64,000 bases of DNA from Pseudarthrobacter sp. NIBRBAC000502770 (GTDB lineage: Bacteria; Actinomycetota; Actinomycetes; Actinomycetales; Micrococcaceae). Position 1 is the stretch's first letter. The number at the start of each line of letters is the position of its first letter. The position numbers and the translations under genes are program-made. The DNA lies in the NCBI RefSeq assembly GCF_006517815.1, contig NZ_CP041198.1:2170001-2234000 (forward strand), in the 5' to 3' direction. Positions 42,620 through 53,489 of this stretch are shown here, piece after piece. Under the pieces are notes generated by a model that was not told the DNA's origin, did no database searches, and saw nothing but the letters and a program-made list of their open reading frames with translations.

Positions 42620-43839
42620 CGCGGGTCCAGCAGTGCCGCGACGTCGTAACCGGCCCTTGAGAATTTCTCCGCCGAAGGCATGGCGTTGGCACGTGGCTGC
42701 AGGACGCCGTTCTCCAAGCCAAACACCAAAGACGACTCGATGACGCCGTTCTCCACCCGGCGGCCCAGCGACAGGATCTGAGTGACTTGCCGGCGGCCGT
42801 CAGCATTCCTGCTGCAGTGAACTACAAGATCTATGCACGAAGCGACTGTCGGCACAACGAACGCACTTGAGATGTTCTCCCCCGCCAAGAGCGGAAGGGT
42901 GCAGATCTTAGTGACTGCGTCATGAGCCGAATTCGCGTGAACCGTACACATTCCAGGAAGCCCGGAGTTCAGGGCGATGAGCATGTCCAGGCTCTCGGCT
43001 TCGCGAACCTCCCCCACCACCAGCCGGTCCGGACGCATCCGCAGTGCTTCCTTCACCAGGCGGCGGAGTGGAATTTCTCCCTCACCTTCGAGGTTCGGTT
43101 GACGGCACTGAAGCCCCACCACGTCCCGGAGGGGAAACTGCAGTTCGAAGATTTCCTCGACGGTGATGACACGTTCGCGGCTTCCGATGCTGGCAGCCAA
43201 ACAGTTCAGCATGGTGGTTTTGCCGGCCTGGGTTGCCCCCGAAACCAGGATATTAAGGCCGCTGGACACAGCCGCGCCGAGAAAGCGTGCTGCCTGCGGC
43301 GTCAGCGTCCCCAACTCCACGAGATGTTCCAGGCGGCTGGCTTTGACTACGAACTTGCGGATGTTAACTGCCCAATGGCGGCGGGTGACATCCGGGATAA
43401 CCACGTGCAGCCTTGAACCATCAGGCAGGGCCGCATCGACGAAAGGTGAGGACATGTCAAGCCTCCTGCCGGAGCTCTTGAGCATACGTTCCACGAGGTC
43501 GCGCACCTGCTGCTCCGTGAGGCTCAGCGACGTCAACTCGGACTCGCCGTTGCGCGCGACATAAATTTCGTTGGGTGCGTTGAGCCAGATTTCCTCAATC
43601 GAAGGGTCATCCAGGAGTGGTTGCAGCACACCGAAGCCTGCAACGGCGTCGAAGAGGAACCGGCGGGCTGCGTCGAGAGGGCCAATGGGCGGCAAAGGCC
43701 CCATCAGTGCCCGTTCGTCATAGTCCGTTACTGCTGCTTCAACCAAGCGCCGGACCTCACCAGCCTGCCTTAGCGGGTCCAGCCCGCGGCGACGGATGAG
43801 TTCGCGGACTTCGTCCTCGACAATTCCCAGCGCGTCCAT
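42616..43839 (-). CDS. tadA: TadA/CpaF secretion ATPase
   Basis: 407 residues from ATG 43839, where GGGGGAA supports this start over ATG 43851. The Walker A LVSGATQAGKTTMLN lies near residue 200, followed by VITVEEIFELQFP (Asp/Glu box) and RPDRLVVGEVREAES. Belongs to the VirB11-like hexameric ATPases that power Tad pilus assembly and sometimes retraction. First gene of the operon. Confidence 0.95.
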   Translation of the reverse strand: MDALGIVEDEVRELIRRRGLDPLRQAGEVRRLVEAAVTDYDERALMGPLPPIGPLDAARRFLFDAVAGFGVLQPLLDDPSIEEIWLNAPNEIYVARNGESELTSLSLTEQQVRDLVERMLKSSGRRLDMSSPFVDAALPDGSRLHVVIPDVTRRHWAVNIRKFVVKASRLEHLVELGTLTPQAARFLGAAVSSGLNILVSGATQAGKTTMLNCLAASIGSRERVITVEEIFELQFPLRDVVGLQCRQPNLEGEGEIPLRRLVKEALRMRPDRLVVGEVREAESLDMLIALNSGLPGMCTVHANSAHDAVTKICTLPLLAGENISSAFVVPTVASCIDLVVHCSRNADGRRQVTQILSLGRRVENGVIESSLVFGLENGVLQPRANAMPSAEKFSRAGYDVAALLDPR

Positions 43840-44170
43840 ATGTTCCCCCATACAACTGCCGCCCCGACGGAGGCAGTGCGACTTGGGCTACAGCCTAAGG
43901 AGCTTGCCCCGGCCGCAACAAGTCATTATGCGCGCATGTGGATATCTGAGGTACCTCAAGATTGTCACCGGAACGACTCAGGATTAAATCCAGATGACCA
44001 CAGGATTCACATAAGTAACACCAGAATCACTGGTTCCGTCAGTAACACGGGTGCTATGGTGAGCGCGTTATTTATCGAAATAGCACTATCAGGTGCCTTC
44101 CTGGGGGAAATCACCTGAGCAGTATCCAAAGAGGCGCTCGGGGGAGCGCCACATTGTCTCCGGAGCCCAT
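43840..44170. promoter_or_regulatory. Divergent intergenic region, Tad operon / GH25 gene
   Basis: 331 bases without a gene. It holds promoters for both directions by position. Two GTAACAC boxes lie at 44015-44021 and 44042-44048 in direct orientation on the GH25 side. No confident -10/-35 pair was assigned. Confidence 0.5.
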
Positions 44171-47074
44171 ATGAAGCGGAACCTGTCTCAGTCCCGTCAC
44201 CCAGTCATGAAGTCCCTCGGGACCGCCCTGTTGGCCGTCTCGTTGCTCGCCGGACCCGGCATGGCTGATGTAGCCACCGCAGCAGAAGTCAGCCCGGCGC
44301 CGACACCTTCTGCTACCTCCACTTCAGCTCCGGGCACCGCAGCATCACCGGCTCCGACGTCGGCCCCTTCGCCGGCATCCGCGCCATTGCCTTCAACCTC
44401 GCCCCTGCCTGCAACCTCACCGGGCCCCACTCCTTCGCCACAAACCATGGCTCAGGCGATCGGTCCCGGCGGAGCGGAGATGGGCCAGCGCTCCGCGAGG
44501 GTCACGGCATCGAACAGCTCTGACCCCGCCAGGAAGCTCAGCACCGAATCGTTGTCCACCCAAGGCACATGGATGCCCTCGTTTGGCGTTCAGGGACTTG
44601 ACGTCAGCGGGCACCAAACGAGCGTTGACTGGCAGCAGCAATGGAACATGGGTGCCAGATTCGCCTACGTGAAGGCTTCAGAAGGCAACTACTTCACCAA
44701 TGACCTCTTCGGCTCCCAGTACCAGGGCGCGCGAAGCGTCGGAATGATCCGGGGCGCCTACCACTTCGCCATTCCCAATTGGTCCTCGGGTGCGGACCAG
44801 GCGCGCTATTTCGTAAATAACGGAGGCGGCTGGTCGGCTGACGGGTACACAATGCCGCCCGTCCTGGATTTTGAGTTCAATCCATATGCAGGCAAGACGA
44901 TCAACGGTTTCTACTTCGGCAATACCTGCTACGACATGTCCGGAAGCCAATTGGCTTCCTGGGTTCGGGACTTTGGCAACACCATGCTGTCCCTTACCGG
45001 CCGGCTGCCAGTTATCTACACCAATACGAGCTGGTGGAACCAGTGCCTCGGCACGCCGACAGACTTTGGCGACTACCCGCTGTGGGTAGCCGCATACCCC
45101 GGATCCCCCAGCGATGATGCCGGCGCGGTGCCGGCAAGCTGGAACACCTACAGCATCTGGCAGTACAGCAGCACTGGCCCACTGGCTGGTGACTCGAATG
45201 TGTGGAACGGTGACTACGCATCGCTCCAGCGGTTTGCCGGAACCGGCACGCCCTCCGTCCAGGTCCCGTCCCAGGCCACCCAGCAGATAGCGGCATATGC
45301 AAAGGCTCATCCATCGCTGGGCAGTCAAACCACCGCCATCACATGCGGCTTGACCAGCGGCGGCTGCTACCAGGGCTTCCAGGGCGGAACCGTGATGTGG
45401 TCCCCGGCGTCCGGAGCCTTCGCCGTTTCCGCGGGGTCCGTTACCGGAGCGTGGCAGGCCCTCGGTGCCGAACGCAGCGCGGCAGGCTATCCGACCAGTG
45501 ACCTGATCTGTGGACTGAAAAACGGCGGATGCTTCCAGAACTTCCAAGGCGGCAGCATCATGTCGTCGCCATCCACTGGTGCCGCCTTCGTTCCATTCGG
45601 CGCGATTCGCGATGCCTGGGCCGCGCAAGGCTACGAAAATGGCCCGTGGGGCTATCCCACGAGCAACGCGACATGCGGGCTGCGGTTTGGCGGATGCTTC
45701 CAGCTATTCCAAGCCGGGTCCGCGCTTTGGAGTCCGTCCAGCGGAGCACACTTGGTCAAATCGGGACCGGTCCTGGACGCATGGGCCAAGGACGGGTTTG
45801 AGAACGGCCTCCTAGGGTTCCCGACAACAGATGTAAGCTGCAGCGCGTCCGACTGCACGCAGCTGTTCAGCGGCGGAGTCATCGGGTCGACACCCACAAC
45901 TGGTGCATGGCCCATCTACATGGGCATCGGTGACACCTGGAAGGCAGCAAGGACAAAGGGAGAACCCATCGGATTCCCGCTTGCCAAGGAAGTCTGCGGA
46001 CTACGAGGCGGCGGCTGCTATCAGCTGTTCCAGGGTGGAAGCATTCTGTTCTCACCCGCCTCAGGGGCGTACGCAATGACTGGCCGCATCCTTAACTACT
46101 GGGCGCAAACCGGCTTCGAAAACGGCCAACTGGGCTACCCGACAGGTCCGGCCAGCTGCGGCGCCGTTCAGACCGAATGCTGGCAGTCCTTCGAAAAGGG
46201 CACGGTCGCCTACTCCGCGGCGACACCGCTCCAGACGGTCCCGGCTGGCCCCATGGCCCAGGCGTGGACGAACCTTGGTGCGGCAGGAGGGGCCCTCGGC
46301 TACCCTGCGTCCGCCCAGATCTGCGGCCTCAAGGACGGTGGATGCTTCCAGATGTTCGCCAAGGGTGCACTCATGTACTCCCCAGCTGCAGGCGCCCAAC
46401 CCAGCCTCCTGGGACCCATCCGTGACTTCTGGCAGAAGCAAGGCTTTGAAAACGGCGCCCTCGGTTACCCCGCTTCAAATGTCATCTGTGGGCTGGTCGG
46501 TGCCGGGTGCTTCCAGAACTACCTGGGCGGGACTGTGATGTGGTCCAATGCCAGCGGGGCACATGCAATGTCGTTCGGTCCGGTCCGGGATGCCTGGATC
46601 GCTTCCGGTTTTGAGAACGGAATTCTTGGATATCCCACCAGCGAACAGGTGTGCGGTCTCCGGAACGGCGGCTGCTTCCAGAACTTCGTGAACGGAACAG
46701 TCATGTACTCCCCCGCCACCGGAGCTCAGACCATGTCATCGGCCCCCATCCGGGACAAGTGGGCCACCACGGGTTTCGAGGGCGGCTCACTTGGCTACCC
46801 CACCAGCGGCGCCATCTGCGGGTTGCGCAACGGTGGTTGCTTCCAAAACTTTGAGAAGGGAACCACCCTGTGGTCCGCCGCCAGCGGCGCACAAGTGATG
46901 ATGCCAGGGCCCATCCAGCAGACCTGGGCAGGACAAGGCTTCGAAAACGGTGCGCTGGCCTTCCCCACAAGCGGCCAAACGTGCACCGCCGACAGGTTGT
47001 CCTGCAGCCAGAACTTCCAGGGGGGTGCCATCAGCTGGACCTCGGCCGGCGGAGCGAAGGTACGCCTCAACTGA
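44171..47074 (+). CDS. Secreted GH25 muramidase with 11 LGFP-type repeats
   Basis: 967 residues from ATG 44171 (CGGAG upstream). A signal peptide ends near AAEVSP (about residue 42); a Pro/Ser/Thr/Ala linker follows. The GH25 domain (about 140-355) has GVQGLDVSGHQTSVDW, FAYVKASEG and VLDFEFNPYA; Asp and Glu of these act in muramidase catalysis. The rest is 11 repeats of about 54 residues with CGL..GGCFQ.F.GG and ENG.LGYP motifs, most with a Cys pair 6-7 apart. LGFP repeats attach proteins to actinobacterial walls. A cell-wall hydrolase acting at the surface. Confidence 0.92.
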   Translation: MKRNLSQSRHPVMKSLGTALLAVSLLAGPGMADVATAAEVSPAPTPSATSTSAPGTAASPAPTSAPSPASAPLPSTSPLPATSPGPTPSPQTMAQAIGPGGAEMGQRSARVTASNSSDPARKLSTESLSTQGTWMPSFGVQGLDVSGHQTSVDWQQQWNMGARFAYVKASEGNYFTNDLFGSQYQGARSVGMIRGAYHFAIPNWSSGADQARYFVNNGGGWSADGYTMPPVLDFEFNPYAGKTINGFYFGNTCYDMSGSQLASWVRDFGNTMLSLTGRLPVIYTNTSWWNQCLGTPTDFGDYPLWVAAYPGSPSDDAGAVPASWNTYSIWQYSSTGPLAGDSNVWNGDYASLQRFAGTGTPSVQVPSQATQQIAAYAKAHPSLGSQTTAITCGLTSGGCYQGFQGGTVMWSPASGAFAVSAGSVTGAWQALGAERSAAGYPTSDLICGLKNGGCFQNFQGGSIMSSPSTGAAFVPFGAIRDAWAAQGYENGPWGYPTSNATCGLRFGGCFQLFQAGSALWSPSSGAHLVKSGPVLDAWAKDGFENGLLGFPTTDVSCSASDCTQLFSGGVIGSTPTTGAWPIYMGIGDTWKAARTKGEPIGFPLAKEVCGLRGGGCYQLFQGGSILFSPASGAYAMTGRILNYWAQTGFENGQLGYPTGPASCGAVQTECWQSFEKGTVAYSAATPLQTVPAGPMAQAWTNLGAAGGALGYPASAQICGLKDGGCFQMFAKGALMYSPAAGAQPSLLGPIRDFWQKQGFENGALGYPASNVICGLVGAGCFQNYLGGTVMWSNASGAHAMSFGPVRDAWIASGFENGILGYPTSEQVCGLRNGGCFQNFVNGTVMYSPATGAQTMSSAPIRDKWATTGFEGGSLGYPTSGAICGLRNGGCFQNFEKGTTLWSAASGAQVMMPGPIQQTWAGQGFENGALAFPTSGQTCTADRLSCSQNFQGGAISWTSAGGAKVRLN

Positions 47075-47088
47075 CACGTTGACAAAAA

Positions 47089-47118
47089 GGGGCGGGACCG
47101 CTTTCGCGGTCCCGCCCC
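47089..47118. terminator. Bidirectional terminator between GH25 and rmlA
   Basis: GGGGCGGGACCGC / TTTC / GCGGTCCCGCCCC, a perfect 13-bp stem between convergent genes. A-rich on the left and T-containing on the right, so it can act on both strands. Confidence 0.9.
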
Positions 47119-47135
47119 TGCTTTCTTGCTCGTGA

Positions 47136-48005
47136 TCAGCGGCCGTGTTCCAACAGGTCGATGAGGTACAAACCATAACCGCTCTTGACGAGAGGTTCGG
47201 CCCGCTCACGCAGTTCTTCATCTGTAAGGAACCCCAGGCGCCAGGCAATTTCCTCCGGGGCCCCAATCTTGAGTCCCTGCCGGTTCTCCGTGGTCCGAAC
47301 GAAGTTTGACGCGTCGTTCAGGTCATTGAAAGTTCCTGTATCCAGCCAGGCCGTGCCCCGTGGAAGAATCTCAACCTGCAGTTTGCCGCGCTCCAAGTAA
47401 GTACGGTTGACGTCGGTGATCTCAAGCTCTCCCCTCGCGGATGGCTTGAGGTTCTTCGCAATATCCACGACGTCGTTGTCGTAGAAGTAGAGTCCCGGCA
47501 CCGCGTAGTGGCTCTTCGGTTCGGACGGCTTCTCTTCCAGCGAAACGGCTTTACCGTTTTCGTCAAACTCCACGACGCCATAGGCCTTCGGGTCGGCCAC
47601 CCAGTAGCCGAATACTGCCCCACCATCGATATTTTCAAATCGCCGCAACTGCGTTCCCATGCCGTGCCCGTAGAAGATGTTGTCGCCTAGGACAAGGGCT
47701 ACGCTGTCGTCGCCGATGTGCTCAGCACCGAGAACAAATGCCTGCGCTAGGCCATCAGGTGAAGGCTGCTGCTTGTAGGTGATGGAAACACCAAACCGGG
47801 AGCCGTCACCGAGGAGTCGCTCAAACTGCTCGGCATCATGGGGAGTGGTGATAATCAGGATGTCCCGGATGCCCGCGAGGATCAACGTGGAGAGCGGGTA
47901 GTAGATCATCGGCTTGTCGTACACCGGGACCAACTGCTTACTGACGCCCAAAGTGATGGGATGGAGCCTCGAGCCGGTACCGCCGGCGAGTATTATTCCG
48001 CGCAT
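47136..48005 (-). CDS. rmlA: Glucose-1-phosphate thymidylyltransferase
   Basis: 289 residues, the normal RmlA length. The nucleotide-binding [20 protein letters not shown] and [11 protein letters not shown] are at about 8-36; [13 protein letters not shown] lies near 108. It makes dTDP-glucose from dTTP and glucose-1-phosphate, the first step to dTDP-rhamnose. Transcribed away from rmlB across 55 bases. Confidence 0.96.
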   Translation of the reverse strand: MRGIILAGGTGSRLHPITLGVSKQLVPVYDKPMIYYPLSTLILAGIRDILIITTPHDAEQFERLLGDGSRFGVSITYKQQPSPDGLAQAFVLGAEHIGDDSVALVLGDNIFYGHGMGTQLRRFENIDGGAVFGYWVADPKAYGVVEFDENGKAVSLEEKPSEPKSHYAVPGLYFYDNDVVDIAKNLKPSARGELEITDVNRTYLERGKLQVEILPRGTAWLDTGTFNDLNDASNFVRTTENRQGLKIGAPEEIAWRLGFLTDEELRERAEPLVKSGYGLYLIDLLEHGR

Positions 48006-48024
48006 GCACCCATCTTTCCTTTAG

Positions 48025-49059
<1,035 letters not shown>

Positions 49060-49062
49060 GGC

Positions 49063-50493
49063 ATGTCCATCGAGTTCTCTAAAAAGCTCGCCTTCCACGA
49101 AACGCCCATTCCCGGCGTCGTTCTCTACGACCTTCCTGTCCACGGCGACAACCGCGGCTGGTTCAAGGAAAACTGGCAACGGGAAAAGATGGTTGCACTC
49201 GGCCTGCCGGACTTCCGGCCCGTCCAGAACAACATCTCCTTCAACGAGAAGGCGGGTACTACCCGGGGGATCCACGCAGAGCCCTGGGACAAGTTCATCT
49301 CGGTCGCCACGGGACGGATCTTCGGAGCATGGGTGGATCTGCGCCACGGACCCTCGTTTGGTGCCGTGTTCACCGCCGTGCTCGATCCAAGCCAGGCGAT
49401 CTTCATTCCACGCGGCGTCGGCAATGCTTTCCAGACTCTTGAAGATTCGACGGCTTACACGTACCTCGTCAACGACCACTGGTCCGCAGACGCGCAAGGT
49501 CAGTACACGTTCCTGAACCTGGCGGACGAAACCGTCGCCATCGAATGGCCAATCCCGCTCTCCGACGCCGAATTATCCGAAAAAGACAAGGCCCACCCCC
49601 GCCTGGCCGACGTCGTGCCGATGCCACCGAAGAAGACCTTGGTGGTCGGGGCGAACGGGCAGTTGGGCAAAGCACTGCGAAAACAGTACGACGGCGACCC
49701 TTCCGTCGAGTTCGCATCGCGCGGTGAGTTCGACCTTGGCAACCCGGATGCTTTCCTGGCCCGCAATTGGAAGAACTATTCCACCGTTGTGAACGCGGCT
49801 GCCTACACGGCCGTCGACGCTGCGGAGACCCCCGATGGCCGGGCGGCCGCCTGGGCAACCAATGTGACCGCGATGACGCAGCTTGCGAGAATCGCCATAG
49901 AGCATGACCTCACGCTCGTACACGTTTCCTCCGACTATGTCTTCGACGGAGCCAAGGAAGTTCATGCCGAGACGGAGGCATTCACCCCGCTGGGAGTCTA
50001 CGGGCAGACAAAAGCAGCCGGCGACGCTGTCGTCAGCGTGGTTCCCCGGCACTACATCGTCCGAACGAGTTGGGTTATCGGGGAAGGCAACAACTTCGTT
50101 CGCACCATGGCTTCACTCGCGTCGCGTGGAGTAGAGCCTTCTGTAGTGAACGATCAGTACGGGCGCCTCAGTTTCACCGAAGATATCGCCGCTGGCATCC
50201 GGCATCTGCTGGAAACAGCGGCACCGTATGGCACGTACAACTTGAGCAACGACGGCGAGGCGCAGTCGTGGGCCGACATTGCGGCAGACGTCTACGAGCT
50301 GGCTGGCAAAAGCAGGTCCTCAGTGACCGGCGTAAGCACCAAGGAATACTTCGAGGGGAAGGATGCTGCGCCCCGACCGCTTAACAGTGTCCTTGACCTG
50401 TCCAAAATCAAGGCTGCCGGCTTCGACGCACCCGCAGCGGGGCTGCGTCTGACCGAGTACGTCAATTCGACCATGAGCGGATTTTCAGCATGA
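49063..50493 (+). CDS. rmlCD: Bifunctional RmlC-RmlD fusion
   Basis: 476 residues. The N-terminal 190 are RmlC 3,5-epimerase (cupin; PVHGDNRGWFKENWQ, TTRGIHAEPWDKF). From about 195 the RmlD 4-reductase begins: TLVVGANGQLG, YVFDG and YGQTKAAGD (Tyr-Lys pair). Together they finish dTDP-L-rhamnose. Usually two genes; a fusion in one chain can channel the unstable keto intermediate. The next gene overlaps by 4 bases. Confidence 0.94.
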   Translation: MSIEFSKKLAFHETPIPGVVLYDLPVHGDNRGWFKENWQREKMVALGLPDFRPVQNNISFNEKAGTTRGIHAEPWDKFISVATGRIFGAWVDLRHGPSFGAVFTAVLDPSQAIFIPRGVGNAFQTLEDSTAYTYLVNDHWSADAQGQYTFLNLADETVAIEWPIPLSDAELSEKDKAHPRLADVVPMPPKKTLVVGANGQLGKALRKQYDGDPSVEFASRGEFDLGNPDAFLARNWKNYSTVVNAAAYTAVDAAETPDGRAAAWATNVTAMTQLARIAIEHDLTLVHVSSDYVFDGAKEVHAETEAFTPLGVYGQTKAAGDAVVSVVPRHYIVRTSWVIGEGNNFVRTMASLASRGVEPSVVNDQYGRLSFTEDIAAGIRHLLETAAPYGTYNLSNDGEAQSWADIAADVYELAGKSRSSVTGVSTKEYFEGKDAAPRPLNSVLDLSKIKAAGFDAPAAGLRLTEYVNSTMSGFSA

Positions 50494-51215
50494 CCGAAGC
50501 ACGCCACGACACTCTTGTCATCATGCCGGCTTGGAATGAGTCGGAGGCGATCGGCAACACCATTGCGGAAGTCCTTGAGTTCGGACCGGCCTGCGATGTG
50601 TTGGTGGTGGATGATGGCTCCCGGGATGATACCGCCCGGGTTGCGCGCGCCGCCGGTGCCACGGTCGTTCAGTTACCGTTCAACATGGGCGTCGGCGGCG
50701 CCATGCGCACTGGATTCAAATACGCCAAGGCGCACGGATATAAGCAAGTCATCCAGGTGGACGCGGACGGTCAACACGATCCCCGGGACATCAAAGCGGT
50801 CCTGGACGGACTGCGTGACGCCGACATCGCCATTGGTGCCCGGTTTGCAGATGCCGGAAACTACACCGTGCGCGGTCCCCGGAAGTGGGCTATGAACGTC
50901 CTGGCCTGGACGATATCCCGGCTGGCGCGGACGAAGCTTACCGACGTGACCTCTGGTTTCCGCGCAGCGAATGCTAAGGCCATCCGCCAATACCTGGACC
51001 ATTATCCCGCCGAGTACCTGGGCGACACGATTGATTCACTGGTCGTGGCAATACGTTCGGGCTGCACTGTCCGGCAGGTTGGCGTTTCAATGAGGGAGCG
51101 TCAGGGCGGCACCCCGAGCCATGACCCCATCAAAGCCGCTATCTACCTCGGCCGCTCAGGAATGGCGCTCTTGTTCGCGCTGACGCGCAAGAAATCCACA
51201 CCTTCCACCAACTAG
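50490..51215 (+). CDS. GT2 glycosyltransferase, DPM1/dolichyl-P-mannose-like
   Basis: 241 residues. IMPAWNESEAIGNTIAEV, VVDDGSRDDT and VDADGQHDP are the family's donor and metal-binding motifs (DDG, DADGQ). Such enzymes load sugars on polyprenyl phosphate for glycan assembly. The following DUF2304 gene is a frequent partner. Confidence 0.88.
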   Translation: MTEARHDTLVIMPAWNESEAIGNTIAEVLEFGPACDVLVVDDGSRDDTARVARAAGATVVQLPFNMGVGGAMRTGFKYAKAHGYKQVIQVDADGQHDPRDIKAVLDGLRDADIAIGARFADAGNYTVRGPRKWAMNVLAWTISRLARTKLTDVTSGFRAANAKAIRQYLDHYPAEYLGDTIDSLVVAIRSGCTVRQVGVSMRERQGGTPSHDPIKAAIYLGRSGMALLFALTRKKSTPSTN

Positions 51216-51223
51216 GATTCCAC

Positions 51224-51610
51224 ATGTCTCTCCTCATGGGCTCCATCGTCGTCGTGGCGATTCTCTTCTTCGTCTTCGAGATGCTGCGAAGGCAAAAGCT
51301 GCGCGAGAAGTACGCCGTTCTCTGGATTGTCATCGGCATAGGCACGCTGCTGTTGGCCGCTTTTCCCGCGCTGCTCGAGCAAGCAAGTGGCTTGCTCGGA
51401 ATCCAGGTACCCGCGAACCTCCTCTTCATCACCACCCTGGTCCTCCTTGTCGGTGTATGCCTTCACCTGTCCCGTGAGCAGTCGCAGGCCGAGGATGAGG
51501 TGCGCATCCTTTGCGAAGAGGTGGCCTTGTTGAAGGTGGAGCTTTCGGCACTGCAGCAAAGCGTCGGGTCACGCCCGCGACAGGACGGAACCACCGGCCC
51601 CGCTGCGTAG
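51224..51610 (+). CDS. DUF2304 membrane protein
   Basis: 128 residues with three membrane helices (about 4-20, 34-54, 66-84) and a coiled-coil tail. DUF2304 genes regularly follow polyprenyl-phosphate GT2 genes, as here, and are thought to assist or stabilise them. Good Shine-Dalgarno AGGA. Confidence 0.82.
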   Translation: MSLLMGSIVVVAILFFVFEMLRRQKLREKYAVLWIVIGIGTLLLAAFPALLEQASGLLGIQVPANLLFITTLVLLVGVCLHLSREQSQAEDEVRILCEEVALLKVELSALQQSVGSRPRQDGTTGPAA

Positions 51611-51654
51611 CAGGAGCACTTCTGCGGGACTGGCCAAGTGGACCAAACAAAAAA

Positions 51655-51679
51655 GGGAGCGACCCCGCGGGGCGCTCCC
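51655..51679. terminator. Terminator between convergent GT genes
   Basis: GGGAGCG (51655-51661) ... CGCTCCC (51673-51679) with inner CCCC/GGGG pairs and flanking A and T runs, so it can stop transcription from both sides. Confidence 0.88.
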
Positions 51680-51695
51680 TTTCCTATGCAATCGG

Positions 51696-52577
51696 TCAGC
51701 CGAAGATGTGCTTTGCCAGCCGTGGGAGGGAGTCCACCTTGCCCATGGCCACGGACTTGACCACCAAGGATGCAGCATTCAGCCGCGAGGTGGTGTGGAA
51801 GGACGCTGCACGGGCAGCGCGGTTCCAGCCAAGTTCCTTAAACCGGGCGGCCTGCCCCTCAAAGAAGCGCCGCTCCTCATCAAAGCGGCGGCCGTCCAGG
51901 GCACGCACGGAAGAATCCGACGCCGAGTGCCTCCGGTACAGGAAGGACAGCGTGGGGTCCACCACCAGGGAACCGCCTTCTGCCGCTATGTCCAGCAGCA
52001 GGGCAAGGTCCTGAACGACGTCCAGGCCGTCGGTGAAGCCGATCCGCACGATGGTCTCCGACCGCCAGGCCAGCGACGGAAAGTAAGCCCAGTCAGCACG
52101 TACCAGGCTGGTAGCCATCTGCTCACCCTTGAGCTCGATCCGCTCGCGGGTCTTCGGGGCGTAGGCCTTTTTGACGGCATCAGCCAGGGGGATGCAGGCT
52201 ATGCCCTTTTCATCAATGACCTGGACGCCCGGCTGGACGACGCTGGCATGCGGGTAGGTCTCGAACGCATCCACGACGACGTCCAGATAGTTGGGCAGCA
52301 TGACATCGTCTGCGCCCATGATGACCACATACGGTGACTCGACCATGGTCAGGGCCTTGCGGTAGTTGCCGTTGGCGCCCAGGTTTTTCTCGTTCTTGAG
52401 GTACGTAACGCGAGTGTCAGTGATGGTCGAGAACCAGCGTTCCGGTTCGGGGTCCGGGTAGCCGTCATCGATCACGATGAGCCGCCAGTCCTCGTTCTCC
52501 TGGTTCATCACGCTTCGGGCTGCGAGCTTCATCTGATCGACATCGCCGTAGTAGGGCAGCATTACGTCAACGGTCAT
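51696..52577 (-). CDS. GT2 family glycosyltransferase
   Basis: 293 residues from ATG 52577. VDVMLPYYGDVDQMKLAARS, VIDDGYPDP and VIMGADDVMLPNY give the nucleotide-sugar motifs (DDG, ADD in place of DxD). Probably adds a sugar to the surface polysaccharide repeat; substrate unknown. Opposite in strand to its neighbours. Confidence 0.85.
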   Translation of the reverse strand: MTVDVMLPYYGDVDQMKLAARSVMNQENEDWRLIVIDDGYPDPEPERWFSTITDTRVTYLKNEKNLGANGNYRKALTMVESPYVVIMGADDVMLPNYLDVVVDAFETYPHASVVQPGVQVIDEKGIACIPLADAVKKAYAPKTRERIELKGEQMATSLVRADWAYFPSLAWRSETIVRIGFTDGLDVVQDLALLLDIAAEGGSLVVDPTLSFLYRRHSASDSSVRALDGRRFDEERRFFEGQAARFKELGWNRAARAASFHTTSRLNAASLVVKSVAMGKVDSLPRLAKHIFG

Positions 52578-52736
52578 GGACCTGGGATTCCTTCCGTGGG
52601 CTCCGCTCGAAGAACTCGGCGGCTTCCCCACGATTATAGTTGACGGGCCCTTGTCGGGCCCGCCAGGCACGGCTTGCTAGACTGCTTGGGGTCCTGCCCG
52701 CCCCGCTGGCACCGCCCGGAGTGAGGAGAATTACTT

Positions 52737-53489
52737 TTGGAGCCCACAACCACACGGCCGCGCATCAGTGTTTGCATGGCTGCCTACAACGGCGCCCGCC
52801 ACATCAGCGAGCAAATCGAGTCGATCCTTCCCGAACTCGGCCCCCACGACGAAGTCATTGTCGTCAACGACTGTTCCACGGACAACACTGCTGCCATCGT
52901 CGCCGCTGTCCCGGACCGTCGGATCCGGCTGATCAATGCCGAACATAACCATGGCTATGTTTCAACGTTTGAAAAAGCACTCGGGGAGGCACAGGGAGAG
53001 TTCGTTTTCCTGTCGGACCAGGACGATGTATGGCTCCCGGGCCGGGTGGAACGCATGATTTCGGCCTTGGACGGCAAGAGCATGGTTGTGAGCAACTGCA
53101 GGCACTTCGACGGAAAACCCGGCTCATTCCACGAAATTCGTTTACGGGCCAAGGATTCCACCCACCACCTGCGCAACCTTCTGGGCATTGTGGTCGGTTA
53201 CCGCCTCCACTGGGGTTGCGCGATGGCCGTCCGGCGGAACCTTTTGGCACAGGCACTGCCGTTCCCCCACTATATGAACGAATCCCATGACCAGTGGCTT
53301 GCCACCGTGGGCAACGTCAACCGCTCCATCGTCTACATGGAAGAAGACACCATCCTGCACAGACTTCACGGCGAGAACCTGACGCCCCACGGCATCCGCT
53401 CAGCCTCAAAAATAATTCGTGCACGAATGGCTTTCCTGCGCAACGTCTACGTTGCAGTACGGCGCTCGCGTCAGGCGAGGAAGGCGTGA
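52737..53489 (+). CDS. GT2 family glycosyltransferase
   Basis: 250 residues from TTG 52737 (GAGGAG eight bases upstream). RISVCMAAYNGARHISEQIE, VIVVNDCSTDNTA and FLSDQDDVWLPGRV are the GT-A motifs of rhamnosyl/other GT2 enzymes. With abundant dTDP-rhamnose genes nearby, a rhamnosyltransferase is a fair guess. Confidence 0.86.
   Translation: MEPTTTRPRISVCMAAYNGARHISEQIESILPELGPHDEVIVVNDCSTDNTAAIVAAVPDRRIRLINAEHNHGYVSTFEKALGEAQGEFVFLSDQDDVWLPGRVERMISALDGKSMVVSNCRHFDGKPGSFHEIRLRAKDSTHHLRNLLGIVVGYRLHWGCAMAVRRNLLAQALPFPHYMNESHDQWLATVGNVNRSIVYMEEDTILHRLHGENLTPHGIRSASKIIRARMAFLRNVYVAVRRSRQARKA

Noticed and set aside
45300..47074. CRISPR-like repeat array
   Set aside because: The periodic sequence encodes LGFP-type protein repeats of about 54 codons with variable DNA, not short identical repeats.
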